Source: a virus
DNA length: 40,248 nucleotides
IMG/VR virus record: IMGVR_UViG_3300046009_000507
Coordinates: 1-40,248 of that record
Direction: 5' to 3' (one strand)
The position numbers were made by a program, and so were the translations under genes. A model generated the notes under the pieces. That model did not search any database. It saw nothing but the letters and a program-made list of their open reading frames with translations, and was not told the origin of the DNA. Shown piece after piece: positions 4,303 to 14,427 of this stretch (within the stretch, counting starts at the first letter, position 1; the number at the start of each line of letters is the position of its first letter).

Positions 4303-6960
4303 ATGACCATCGCAATTCCTGAGAAACATGACTTCAGCGACATCAACTCATCGGCAGCCTTCGACGCACTCGCTTCGATCTACGGTGAGGCCCTCGCAGC
4401 CGAGCAACTGCAACTCGAACATGAGGCGTACACACTCGGTGAAGAACGGTTCCACAAGGCAATGGAACGTCAGATGGAGCGGGGTGAGTTCTCCAATAGC
4501 CAAGTAGCCAAGCCGCTGCTGGGTCATCTGGTTCCCCTGCTGTCCTCTGCGATCACCGCGTGGATTGACCACCAAGTCACCAAGGTTCGCCGCAAGCATG
4601 TGGCCCTTGGGGCGTTCCAACAGATGAACCCTGAAGTGATGGCATCCATTGTCATCCGTTGGACGATCAACCGGATTGCTCAACGCTCTGGCGCACCGAC
4701 CATCACTGAGATGGCCATTAGCATCGGCTCGGCCCTTGAGGAAGAAGCCCGCTTCGGTCGCATCCGTGTCCTTGAGCAACAGCACTACCAGAAGCACATC
4801 AAGAAGGCACTCGCCCAGCGTAACGGGATGACCTACAAGGTCGCCTACATGGAGAAGGTCGAGCAGCACATGCTGGACGCTGGTCAACTTCAAGAGAACT
4901 GGACGGCGTGGGACTCCACTGGTGCTGATGTCCGCTACCACATGGGCATCCGCATGTTGGAACTGCTCATCGAATCGACCCAGCTCATTGAGGTCGTCCG
5001 TGAGCACAAAGGCATCAAGAAGCTGGACGGTGAGTATGTCTACCTGAAAGCCGAATGGGCCGAGAAGCTCCAGAGCCGGGCCTACATCCTCTCTGGGGTC
5101 TTCCCACGGTATCAGCCTATGGTCGTCCCTCCGAAGCCTTGGAAGGGCACCCACGGTGGCGGCTACTGGGCCAAGGGTCGCAAGCCTGTGACCTTCATTC
5201 GAGTCCCTTCGAGTCGTGCCCTGAAGCGCTACCGCGATGTCCACATGCCGGAAGTCTACAAGGCCGTGAACCTCGCTCAGGCTACTCCGTGGTCGATCAA
5301 CAAGAAGGTCTTGCAGGTGGCCAATGCGGTCATGGGCTGGGCCAACGTGCCAATCAAGGAGTTCCCAACGACCGAACGTGAGGACTTGCCAGTCAAGCCG
5401 CACGACATCGAGACCAATGAGGAAGCCCTCAAGGCATGGAAGAAAGCAGCCGCTGCCGTGTACCGCAAGGACGCCGCTCGGGTCTCTCGTCGATTGTCCT
5501 ATGAGTTCTCCCTTGAGCAGGCCAACAAGTTCGCCGAGTACGAGACCATTTACTTCCCGTACAACCTCGACTGGCGTGGCCGGGTCTATGCGATCCCTGC
5601 GTTCAACCCTCAGTCCAACGACATGACCAAAGGAATCCTTCAGGCAGCCAAAGGCGAGCCGGTAGGCAAGGACGGCATCGAGTGGCTGATGATCCACGGT
5701 GCGAACTGCGCAGGGGTCGATAAGGTTGACTTTGGGCAGCGCAAGCAATGGATCAAGGACAACGAGGAAATGATTCTCCGCTGTGCCTATGACCCTCTGG
5801 TCAATACCGACTGGATGGACATGGACTCGCCCTTCTGCTTCTTGGCGTTCTGCTTCGAGTGGCAAGGCGTGAAGCTCCACGGGGAAGCCCATGTGTCTGC
5901 CCTGCCAATTGCCTTCGACGGTTCTTGCTCGGGCATTCAGCACTTCTCTGCGATGCTCCGTGATGAGCGTGGTGGCCGTGCTGTGAACCTGCTCCCGAGT
6001 GACGACGTACAGGACATCTACAAGCTGGTCTCTGACGAGGTTGAGATTGCCTTGCAGTGGGACTTGAAGTACGGCAGCGAGGATTCCACCGTTGTGGATG
6101 TCGATGAGGAAACCGGCGAGATCACTGAGCGTCGTGTCCTCGGAACAAAAACCCTCGCTATGGCGTGGCTGACCTACGGGATGTCCCGAAAGGTTACCAA
6201 GCGGTCTGTTATGACCCTCGCCTACGGATCGAAAGCCTACGGGTTCGCCGATCAGGTTCGTGAGGACATCGTGAAGAAGGCCATCGACAACGGTGAAGGC
6301 CATATGTTCACCAGCCCCGGAGAAGCCAGCCGCTACATGGCAGGGAAAATCTGGGACTCGGTTAGCGTGGTGGTGGTCGCAGCGGTCGAGGCAATGAACT
6401 GGCTCCAGAAGGCTGCCAAGCTGCTCGCCTCTGAGGTCAAGGACAAGAAGACCAAAGAGATCATCAAGCCTGCGATGCCCGTCTACTGGGTCACTCCTGA
6501 CGGCTTCCCGGTCTGGCAAGAGTACCTCGTTCCTGAGACTCGCCGGATCGACCTGATGTTCCTTGGCGATGTCCGCATCCAAGCGACGGTCAATGTCAAG
6601 TACAGCGACAAGATCGACGCACGAAAACAGGAGTCCGGTATCTCGCCGAACTTCGTCCACTCGCAAGACGGCAGCCACCTCCGCAAGACGGTCGTTCACG
6701 CTGCTGAGAAATACGGAATCGACTTCTTTGCGCTCATCCATGACTCCTTCGGGACGATCCCTGCGAAAGCCGGGGCGATGTTCAAGGCAGTGCGCGAGAC
6801 GATGGTCGAGACCTACGAGAACAACAACGTCCTTGAGGACTTCCGTGAGCAGTTCATGGAGCAGCTCCACGAATCCCAACTGGACAAGATGCCACCGATC
6901 CCTGCGATGGGCACGCTGGACATCCGTGAAATCCTCAAATCCCAATTCGCTTTTGCATAA
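4303..6960 (+). CDS. 1: Phage DNA-directed RNA polymerase
   Basis: Single-subunit T7-family polymerase (885 aa; T7 has 883). Motifs seen: DWRGRVYAIP, palm motif A with catalytic D539 (FDGSCSGIQHF), finger motif B with K633 and Y641 (KRSVMTLAYGS), motif C with D814 (HDSFGT) and the terminal FAFA foot. In the specificity loop, the residue equal to T7 N748 is Asp (D750), as in T3 polymerase, with the residues equal to R746, R756 and Q758 kept. That fits the CC at -11/-10 of this genome's promoters. It transcribes all middle and late genes. The ribosome binding site is poor (GAGACG), so output may be limited at translation. Confidence 0.99.
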   Translation: MTIAIPEKHDFSDINSSAAFDALASIYGEALAAEQLQLEHEAYTLGEERFHKAMERQMERGEFSNSQVAKPLLGHLVPLLSSAITAWIDHQVTKVRRKHVALGAFQQMNPEVMASIVIRWTINRIAQRSGAPTITEMAISIGSALEEEARFGRIRVLEQQHYQKHIKKALAQRNGMTYKVAYMEKVEQHMLDAGQLQENWTAWDSTGADVRYHMGIRMLELLIESTQLIEVVREHKGIKKLDGEYVYLKAEWAEKLQSRAYILSGVFPRYQPMVVPPKPWKGTHGGGYWAKGRKPVTFIRVPSSRALKRYRDVHMPEVYKAVNLAQATPWSINKKVLQVANAVMGWANVPIKEFPTTEREDLPVKPHDIETNEEALKAWKKAAAAVYRKDAARVSRRLSYEFSLEQANKFAEYETIYFPYNLDWRGRVYAIPAFNPQSNDMTKGILQAAKGEPVGKDGIEWLMIHGANCAGVDKVDFGQRKQWIKDNEEMILRCAYDPLVNTDWMDMDSPFCFLAFCFEWQGVKLHGEAHVSALPIAFDGSCSGIQHFSAMLRDERGGRAVNLLPSDDVQDIYKLVSDEVEIALQWDLKYGSEDSTVVDVDEETGEITERRVLGTKTLAMAWLTYGMSRKVTKRSVMTLAYGSKAYGFADQVREDIVKKAIDNGEGHMFTSPGEASRYMAGKIWDSVSVVVVAAVEAMNWLQKAAKLLASEVKDKKTKEIIKPAMPVYWVTPDGFPVWQEYLVPETRRIDLMFLGDVRIQATVNVKYSDKIDARKQESGISPNFVHSQDGSHLRKTVVHAAEKYGIDFFALIHDSFGTIPAKAGAMFKAVRETMVETYENNNVLEDFREQFMEQLHESQLDKMPPIPAMGTLDIREILKSQFAFA

Positions 6961-6972
6961 GGAAACCAATCA

Positions 6973-7110
6973 ATGTTCGGTCGTAACTTCGAGAAAACCA
7001 CCCGCACCACCGCTCGCCGCTCCTTCGAGGAAGCTGAAGCCAACAAGGCCCGTAAGGGCAAGCGCAACAAGCAGGCCCGTGGCGGTCGTCAGGAGTGGAC
7101 TGAAGAATGA
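6973..7110 (+). CDS. 1.1: gp1.1-like small basic protein (45 aa)
   Basis: Reads from ATG 6973 after AAGGA; it ends in an ATGA overlap with the next gene. The very basic 45-residue product shares with T7 gp1.1 (42 aa) the start pattern RNFEK, the following Thr/Arg-rich stretch, ARxFE, and the Lys/Arg-rich tail ending near a Trp. The position directly after gene 1 is the same. Function in T7 is unknown. Confident as a gene by coupling and homology. Confidence 0.85.
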   Translation: MFGRNFEKTTRTTARRSFEEAEANKARKGKRNKQARGGRQEWTEE

Positions 7111-7385
7111 CTCTCGTATCTGAGGTTCACCGAAACAACTTCGACATGACGACGACCTTCGTGATGAAGCGCCGTGGCCTCATGGGTCGTCTAACAGTCA
7201 CCGGCATCGAAGATCAGTTCGGCCCTTACGGTCGCTACTTCCGCCAGCCTGAGCAGGCCCTCAAGTATTTCCACGATGAACTCAAGGATGTCTTTGAGTA
7301 CGTCGTTGGGGACTCGAACGACAACGTGGTGTTGACCATCGACATCGCAATGCAAACCTCTAAATTCCTGAAGGAGACCAACTAA
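7107..7385 (+). CDS. Unknown protein between 1.1 and ligase (92 aa)
   Basis: Coupled to gp1.1 by ATGA and to the next gene by TAATG. Mixed alpha/beta composition; no membrane segment. It occupies the place of T7 gene 1.2 (inhibitor of host dGTPase, 85 aa), but I see no convincing residue-level match, so no function is assigned. No domain recognised. Confidence 0.75.
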   Translation: MTLVSEVHRNNFDMTTTFVMKRRGLMGRLTVTGIEDQFGPYGRYFRQPEQALKYFHDELKDVFEYVVGDSNDNVVLTIDIAMQTSKFLKETN

Positions 7386-7777
7386 TGGAAGTCATCATCA
7401 AGTCCACCAGCTCGACCGTAGACGACATGATCGTCATTGAAACCAGTACCACCATCGGTGAGTTCACCACCACCAGCCGCGCTGGCTACAACAAGCTGGA
7501 ACTGATGGACAACCGCTACCTCTCGGGCACCCTTGAGGAACGCACCGAGGCCCTGCGCCAGTCCGCTGAGGCGATGACTGAGACCAGCGTTCGGCTGCAC
7601 TTTCAGGCCCTCGCCAAGATCGCCAAGCCTGAGCCTCAAGTGACTGAGGTCACCGGGTCGCTCGCTGAGTTGACCAAGAAGGCAGACCTGATGGCCCAAG
7701 CGGACGACGTTGAGAAGCCCGTGAAGAAGCCACGTCAGACCCGCGCCAAGAAAACCACCACCGAATCCGCCAAGTAA
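7385..7777 (+). CDS. Unknown protein with basic Lys/Thr tail (130 aa)
   Basis: Starts in the stop of the previous gene. Residues 1-45 look beta-rich with many Thr and Ser. Residues 50-105 are helical and acidic. The last 25 residues are a disordered basic tail (KKPRQTRAKKTTT) that could contact nucleic acid. No known family. It sits in the gene 1-1.3 operon before ligase. Confidence 0.75.
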   Translation: MEVIIKSTSSTVDDMIVIETSTTIGEFTTTSRAGYNKLELMDNRYLSGTLEERTEALRQSAEAMTETSVRLHFQALAKIAKPEPQVTEVTGSLAELTKKADLMAQADDVEKPVKKPRQTRAKKTTTESAK

Positions 7778-7789
7778 GGAGCAACCTCA

Positions 7790-8854
7790 ATGTCCAAAGT
7801 CGAAGCCGTCATCCTGAGCACCAAGCCATTCCGCCCTACCGACTTCAACGAGAAGGCGATGGTCAAGGTGATCGACGAGTCGTACCTGATCGCTGACGTG
7901 AAGAAGGATGGCGTTCGTCTGAACCTGTGCGTTGGCTCCCGCCAGCCGCTGGTCAACGTTGAGTGGCTGTCCCGTGAAGGCAAGCGCTTCCCTGCCCTCG
8001 TGCAGTACCTGCAAGCTGACCCACGCTGGGACAAGTTCTACAACCCGAACCTCGGCGAGGGGATGTTCTCGGCCTCTGGCTTCATGCTCGACGCTGAGTT
8101 GATCCTGACGGACGCTGAAGGCAACGAGAAGAAGTGCAAGAACATCTCTGGTGACCTGCGCCGCAAGGAAGAACCAGTGCCGATGGATCGCATCCGGGTC
8201 TACGTGTTCGACATCGTTCCTCTGGATGTCATTGAGTCCTCCCGCGAGTACGAAGTGATGACCAGCGTCCGCAAGATGCACGTTGAGTATCAGGTGGCCA
8301 AGCTCAAGGAAATCTTCCCTGAGATCGACTGGCGCGTAGCGGAAACCTACGAGGTCTTCTCGATGGAGACCCTACCTGTGATGCAGCGCGAGAGCCTCGA
8401 CGAAGACGGGAACGTCATCACCGTTGACCTGCCACCACCGCTGAGTGCCAACCACCTCTATGAGGTCGTCCGTGAGCGTGGCGAGGAAGGTCTCGTGATG
8501 AAAGACCCGATGGGCAACTACCGCCGCTCGAAGTGCTCGGGCTGGTGGAAGATGGTTCCAGACGACAACGAAGATGGGGTCGTCGAGGATGTCATCTGGG
8601 GCACCGAGGGTCTGGCCAACGAAGGCAAGGTGATCGGCTTCAAGGTCAAGCTGGAGTCTGGCCATGTGGTCAACGCCTGCAAGATCAGCCGGGCACTGAT
8701 GGACGAGTTCACGGACACCGAGACTCGCCTGCCGGGCTACTACAAGGGCCACACGGTACGGGTCACGTTCATGGAGCGCTACCCTGACGGCTCCTTGCGT
8801 CACCCGAGCTTTGACTGCTTCCGTGGCATCTCCAGCCCGACCACCAAAGAGTAA
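7790..8854 (+). CDS. 1.3: ATP-dependent DNA ligase
   Basis: 354 residues (T7 ligase 359). The nucleotidyl-transfer motif I is K-K-D-G-V-R with adenylated K38. Later motifs EGLVMKDP (about 231-238) and the SGWWKM block give motifs IV and V, followed by an OB-fold C-terminal part. It seals nicks during phage replication and recombination. AAGGAG precedes the ATG. As in T7, it is the last gene before the early terminator (8863-8894), so it is read by both host and phage polymerases. Confidence 0.98.
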   Translation: MSKVEAVILSTKPFRPTDFNEKAMVKVIDESYLIADVKKDGVRLNLCVGSRQPLVNVEWLSREGKRFPALVQYLQADPRWDKFYNPNLGEGMFSASGFMLDAELILTDAEGNEKKCKNISGDLRRKEEPVPMDRIRVYVFDIVPLDVIESSREYEVMTSVRKMHVEYQVAKLKEIFPEIDWRVAETYEVFSMETLPVMQRESLDEDGNVITVDLPPPLSANHLYEVVRERGEEGLVMKDPMGNYRRSKCSGWWKMVPDDNEDGVVEDVIWGTEGLANEGKVIGFKVKLESGHVVNACKISRALMDEFTDTETRLPGYYKGHTVRVTFMERYPDGSLRHPSFDCFRGISSPTTKE

Positions 8855-8862
8855 CCACTGAG

Positions 8863-8894
8863 AACCCCATGAGCTTCGGCTTGTGGGGTTTTTT
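8863..8894 (+). terminator. Early rho-independent terminator (TE-like)
   Basis: A 12-bp stem (8863-8874 with 8879-8890, two G-T pairs) capped by a TTCG tetraloop is followed by six T (8889-8894). It stands eight bases after the ligase stop, exactly where T7 has TE, which stops host RNA polymerase. If the boxA at 791 works, complexes would still have to stop here. Confidence 0.95.
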
Positions 8895-8920
8895 ATTGCC
8901 TCGAACAATAGGAGAAATCT

Positions 8921-8992
8921 ATGAGCTGGACGACTCTAATAGTCATCGTTTGGAACGCTCTATGGCTGCTGGGAGTGTGGCGGTTCGGCTGA
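8921..8992 (+). CDS. Very small hydrophobic peptide (23 aa)
   Basis: AATAGGAGAAATCT gives a good ribosome binding site before the ATG. The 23 residues are nearly all hydrophobic with five Trp (MSWTTLIVIVWNALWLLG...) and end at a TGA just before the next promoter. It could be a single membrane-spanning peptide. T7 has tiny genes 1.4 and 1.5 at this position. Function unknown. Confidence 0.55.
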   Translation: MSWTTLIVIVWNALWLLGVWRFG

Positions 8993-8993
8993 T

Positions 8994-9018
8994 TTAAAAA
9001 CCCTCACTGTGGCTGCAC
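8994..9018 (+). promoter_or_regulatory. Phage promoter, class with G at -3
   Basis: Complete consensus match; core ACCCTCACTGTGGC, predicted +1 at 9012. It is the first phage promoter after the early terminator and opens the class II region (genes at 9049-10479). Confidence 0.93.
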
Positions 9019-9048
9019 ACAACGACAACCCTCAAAGGAGACTCAACG

Positions 9049-9306
9049 ATGACCCATCCTGTACTGCTGCACTCGAACCGTGGCACCGGGCACTTCACCG
9101 TGCGCCAAGACCGCGAGATCGTTAAGTGGCTCGGCAAGGTTCCCTTCCATGCCGTGCTTCGCAACCCAATCGGCCAGACCTTTCTGGTCACCAAGGGCAC
9201 CTTCGCGCAATCCCGAAAGCTGGGCCGCGTCGTGCTCATTCAATACACCGGCAAGTTCCCTCGCTGCGCCCTCGTCTGGAAGATCGTGAAGGAGGTGTTC
9301 GCATGA
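9049..9306 (+). CDS. Unknown basic protein (85 aa)
   Basis: Preceded by AAAGGAGA and overlapping the kinase start by ATGA. The product is basic (many Arg, Lys, His) with alternating hydrophobic residues suggesting a small beta fold. No recognised domain. It stands where T7 has gene 1.6, but I cannot claim homology. Confidence 0.75.
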   Translation: MTHPVLLHSNRGTGHFTVRQDREIVKWLGKVPFHAVLRNPIGQTFLVTKGTFAQSRKLGRVVLIQYTGKFPRCALVWKIVKEVFA

Positions 9307-9950
9307 GCACCGTCATCATCGCCCTGACTTCGCGCCGTGGTCGTTCCGGCAAAGACACCCTCGTTGAGAAGCTCCGTGAGGAAGGCTTCGAGGTGATCCG
9401 TGTGGCCTTCGGTGACGTACTGAAGCACCAGTGCTCTCTGGTCGTTGCTGATGATCGCCAAGCGCAGATCGTCATGGAGAGTCACTTCCACACCGACCTC
9501 AAGGATGCCCTGTTCGAGGAACTCTCGATCAACAACATTCCTGAGTCCGAGTACAGCGACTGGCTGCGTGAGACCTTCTGGGACGACACCGCGCCTCGCT
9601 CGCCTCGCTGGCATCTCCAGCAGTACGGCACCGGGTTCCGCCGCAATCACAAGGGCGACCCTGACGTGTGGCTGCGCGAGGGTCTGAAGGAAATCGCAAA
9701 GGCCCCTGAAGGGTCTCTGGTCGTCGTCACTGACATGCGCCAAGCCAATGAGTACCACGCCCTTGAGGCGCTGGGTGCCCATCTGGTTCGCCTGAGCCGT
9801 GACTGGACTATCGAGGCAGTGGACAACGCACCGCTGCACGCAACTGACACCGAGCTGGAGCCGTTCGTTATGGACGCTCATGTCGTGAACCGCTGGGGCA
9901 ACCCTGACGGAATGCTCGACCAGCTCCGCACACAAGGAGTAATCGAATGA
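9303..9950 (+). CDS. P-loop deoxynucleoside monophosphate kinase
   Basis: The ATG at 9303 is preceded by GAAGGAGG; upstream in-frame ATGs fall inside the previous gene and are not used. A P-loop R-G-R-S-G-K-D-T (residues 12-19) is followed by RVAFGDVLK (about 34-42), a WHLQQYGTGFRR block, DPDVWLREGL, and VVVTDMRQANEY, the layout of phage dNMP kinases of the T4 gene 1 type. It would phosphorylate dNMPs for phage DNA synthesis. T7 has the unrelated-looking nucleotide kinase gp1.7 in the same place, so this may be a functional replacement. Confidence 0.8.
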   Translation: MSTVIIALTSRRGRSGKDTLVEKLREEGFEVIRVAFGDVLKHQCSLVVADDRQAQIVMESHFHTDLKDALFEELSINNIPESEYSDWLRETFWDDTAPRSPRWHLQQYGTGFRRNHKGDPDVWLREGLKEIAKAPEGSLVVVTDMRQANEYHALEALGAHLVRLSRDWTIEAVDNAPLHATDTELEPFVMDAHVVNRWGNPDGMLDQLRTQGVIE

Positions 9951-10117
9951 GCAAGCAAGACACCAAGATGAAGCTGTTCAAGGCCACCGTGAAAGTCCGT
10001 GGCGAGATGGAAGAAGTGCCGGTCTGGGCCGAGAGCATCGAGACCGCCCTTGAGGTGGCCGATATGGAGTACGGCGAGGACAACGTGTACCGGCTTCGCC
10101 CAGAGGTGACGGTATGA
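9947..10117 (+). CDS. 2: gp2-like inhibitor of host RNA polymerase (56 aa)
   Basis: Starts in the kinase stop (ATGA) and ends in an ATGA with the next gene. It aligns with T7 gp2 (64 aa): KxFxATV, then EVPVWAES (T7 EVPIYAET), ALEVAD (ALELAE), a Tyr, and VYRLRPEV (VTRVRPCV). R49 and R51 equal T7 R56 and R58, which matter for binding the jaw of the beta' subunit. T7 gp2 blocks host promoter opening by sigma70 holoenzyme, which shuts off early and host transcription. The gene order kinase, 2, x, 2.5 also matches T7. Confidence 0.8.
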   Translation: MSKQDTKMKLFKATVKVRGEMEEVPVWAESIETALEVADMEYGEDNVYRLRPEVTV

Positions 10118-10479
10118 ACCGCGCCCAAGGCAACACCCGGTCGATGCCCGATGGCTTCCTGCACATCCAGAACTTCACCGTGACCAAACACTCTGGCATG
10201 GCCGGGGTCGTCTACATCCACCTGATGACCAAGGAACAACAGGAGATCGTTGAGTCCCTTCTGGTCGAGCGTGCGACGGTCCTTGAGGCCATCGCTGAGG
10301 ATGCTGGCGTGCCCACTGAGGTCGTCCATGTGAAGCACGGCTGCTTCCGGTTCCGCAAAGAGTTCCTCAAGGAGAACTTCCGTGAGGTCGTCCACGCGAC
10401 CACCAAGATCACCCGCCAGCCAGTCATTGAGGACTTCAAAGGGAAGCTGATCGCCGAGCGCGAATCACTCTCCTATTAA
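10114..10479 (+). CDS. Unknown protein before SSB (121 aa)
   Basis: Coupled to the gp2-like gene by ATGA. Mixed charge: residues 40-70 are helical and acidic, the C-terminal third basic. No recognised motif. Its TAA stop lies inside the next promoter, so no bases are spare. Function unknown. Confidence 0.75.
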   Translation: MNRAQGNTRSMPDGFLHIQNFTVTKHSGMAGVVYIHLMTKEQQEIVESLLVERATVLEAIAEDAGVPTEVVHVKHGCFRFRKEFLKENFREVVHATTKITRQPVIEDFKGKLIAERESLSY

Positions 10480-10500
10480 AAACCCTCACTGTGGCTGCAC
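10476..10500 (+). promoter_or_regulatory. Phage promoter before gene 2.5, G at -3
   Basis: Consensus match with core ACCCTCACTGTGGC; +1 expected at 10494. Its first bases are the stop codon of the preceding gene. T7 has phi2.5 at the same place. Confidence 0.93.
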
Positions 10501-10530
10501 ACATTCCCACATCTGCAAAGGAGAAACACA

Positions 10531-11232
10531 ATGGCAAAATCCAACAAGGTCTTCCTGTTCACTCCAGTCGGCACCGCTGAGCCGTACTGCTCGATCCAGA
10601 AGCCCGACTACGGAAACCCTGAGAAAGGCTTCGGCAACCCTCGGGGCGTCTACAAGGTCAACCTGACCATCCCGAGCCGTGAGGCCCAGCCGCTGATCGA
10701 CAAGATCACCAAAGCCTACGACAAGAACTGGGAGGAAATCTCCGAGGCGTGGGAGAACGGTGGTCGTGCTGCTGCTCAGGCCAAGCTGGCCCGTGGTAAG
10801 AAACTGCTCGAAGCCTACCAAGGCGAGCTGCCGTTCTTCGAGAACGACGATGGCACCGTGACCTTCAAGTTCAGCGGCTATGCGTCCTACAAAGACCAGA
10901 AGACCGGCGAGAACAAGGACATCGTTCTGCGTGTCGTTGACGCCAAGGGCAAGCGTATCGACGCTGTTCCTGCCATCGCTGGTGGCTCGAAGCTGAAGGT
11001 TCGCTTCTCGATCTTCCCGTACACCTTCGGCGCTGTCGTTGGTGCATCCGTCAAGCTGCAACTGGATTCCGTAATGCTCATCGAGCTGCGTGAGTTCGCT
11101 GCTGGTGGCGACGACTGGGCTGGTCAGGAAGAAGACGGCTACGAAGCTCAAGACGACCGCGAAGAAGGCTGGCGTGGTGAGCAGGACAGCGACGAGCAGG
11201 AAGAAGAACAATCCGGTCACGGTGACTTCTGA
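10531..11232 (+). CDS. 2.5: Single-stranded DNA-binding protein
   Basis: 233 residues (T7 gp2.5 232). Strong match: GTAEPY, KPDYGNPEKGFGNPRGVYKV, the OB-fold core with GGSKLKVRFS and VGASVKLQLDSVML, and a long acidic C-terminal tail (about 190-233) ending in Asp-Phe. In T7 this tail docks on DNA polymerase and primase-helicase. It coats ssDNA, stimulates replication and anneals strands. A good AAAGGAG precedes the ATG; the stop overlaps gene 3 (TGATG). Confidence 0.98.
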   Translation: MAKSNKVFLFTPVGTAEPYCSIQKPDYGNPEKGFGNPRGVYKVNLTIPSREAQPLIDKITKAYDKNWEEISEAWENGGRAAAQAKLARGKKLLEAYQGELPFFENDDGTVTFKFSGYASYKDQKTGENKDIVLRVVDAKGKRIDAVPAIAGGSKLKVRFSIFPYTFGAVVGASVKLQLDSVMLIELREFAAGGDDWAGQEEDGYEAQDDREEGWRGEQDSDEQEEEQSGHGDF

Positions 11233-11675
11233 TGGCATACGCTGGCCCGAAAGGTGCTCGTACAGGTGCCTTTCGTTCCGGCCTCGAAGATCGCAACGCG
11301 AAGCATATGGACAAGCTCGGGGTCTCTTACGACTTCGAGCGGTTCCACATCAACTACGTCGTTCCGGCTCGTGACGCCAAGTACACGCCCGACTTCCTGC
11401 TTTCCAATGGGATCATCATTGAGACCAAGGGAATCTGGGAGGTCGATGACCGTAAGAAGCACTTACTGATTCGTGAGCAGCACCCTGCGCTGGACATTCG
11501 ACTGGTCTTCTCGAACTCCAACTCGAAAATCTACAAGGGTTCGCCCACTTCCTACGCCGACTTCTGCAAGAAGCACGGTATCCAATACGCCGACAAACTG
11601 ATCCCACGCGAGTGGCTGAAGGAGGAACGCAAAGAGATTCCCAAGGGGATTCTCGTACCAAAGAAAGGAGGTTGA
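11232..11675 (+). CDS. 3: Endonuclease I (Holliday-junction resolvase)
   Basis: 147 residues (T7 149). The catalytic set of the gp3 family is present: E19 (GLED), D54 (TPDF), E64 and K66 (IETKG). It resolves branched DNA before packaging and degrades host DNA to supply nucleotides. Translation is coupled to gene 2.5 by TGATG. Confidence 0.97.
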   Translation: MAYAGPKGARTGAFRSGLEDRNAKHMDKLGVSYDFERFHINYVVPARDAKYTPDFLLSNGIIIETKGIWEVDDRKKHLLIREQHPALDIRLVFSNSNSKIYKGSPTSYADFCKKHGIQYADKLIPREWLKEERKEIPKGILVPKKGG

Positions 11676-11676
11676 C

Positions 11677-12117
11677 ATGGCCAAGGTTCAATTCAAACCA
11701 CGCCCAGCCACGGACTACATCGTTGTCCACTGTGCCGCGACCAAAGCGAGCATGGACATCGGCGTTCGTGAGATTCGTCAGTGGCACGTCCAGCAAGGCT
11801 GGCTCGACATTGGCTATCACTTCGTTATCCGTCGCAACGGCACCGTCGAGAATGGTCGCCCACACGACGTGATCGGTTCCCACGTCAAGAACTACAACAG
11901 CCGCGCACTGGGCATCTGCCTTGCTGGTGGCATTGACGACTCTGGTAAACCCCAGAACAACTTCACGCCTGAGCAGTTCAACTCCCTGATGCTGCTGCTC
12001 AAGGCCCAGAAGCGTGCATACCCTCAAGCCCAGATCGTCGGTCACCACGACCTCGACGCTGGCAAGGCGTGCCCTTCCTTCAAGGTCTCCGATTGGCTCC
12101 CAACGGTCGGCCTCTGA
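11677..12117 (+). CDS. 3.5: N-acetylmuramoyl-L-alanine amidase / RNAP regulator
   Basis: 146 residues (T7 lysozyme about 150). Zinc ligands H18, H123 and C132 and catalytic Y47 and K130 are in place (VHC, IGYHF, GHHDLDAGKACPSF). It cuts the amide bond in peptidoglycan during lysis. In T7 the same protein binds the phage polymerase, favouring the switch from class II to class III promoters and pausing at CJ. AGGAGG precedes the ATG. Confidence 0.97.
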   Translation: MAKVQFKPRPATDYIVVHCAATKASMDIGVREIRQWHVQQGWLDIGYHFVIRRNGTVENGRPHDVIGSHVKNYNSRALGICLAGGIDDSGKPQNNFTPEQFNSLMLLLKAQKRAYPQAQIVGHHDLDAGKACPSFKVSDWLPTVGL

Positions 12118-12118
12118 A

Positions 12119-12143
12119 TTAAAAACCCTCACTGTGGCTGCAT
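12119..12143 (+). promoter_or_regulatory. Phage promoter, G at -3, initiating into a hairpin
   Basis: Consensus match with core ACCCTCACTGTGGC; +1 near 12137. The initial transcript itself forms the hairpin of the next feature. Drives the nucleotidyltransferase, primase-helicase and polymerase genes. Confidence 0.92.
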
Positions 12144-12170
12144 AGAGATTCCTCTCTGTGCGGCCTTTTT
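12136..12170 (+). terminator. Terminator-like hairpin at transcript +1
   Basis: GGCTGCATAGAG (12136-12147) pairs over 12 positions (two G-T) with 12154-12165 and is followed by five T (12166-12170): a full rho-independent terminator shape whose 5' arm is the promoter's start site. It can stop incoming transcripts from upstream, and give new transcripts a 5' hairpin, as the T7 phi10 leader has. Confidence 0.75.
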
Positions 12171-12192
12171 GCGTTGACATAAGGAGGTTCCT

Positions 12193-14413
<2,221 letters not shown>

Positions 14414-14427
14414 AGGAGAACCATCAC

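Noticed and set aside
4348-6969. Very long open frame on the minus strand opposite gene 1
   Set aside because: It mirrors the RNA polymerase gene; G+C-biased codons keep the antisense frame open. The product is low-complexity-like and matches no family.
12171-12178. TTGACA as a host -35 box before the nucleotidyltransferase
   Set aside because: No -10 box at the right spacing; the sequence there is the ribosome binding site and start of the gene.
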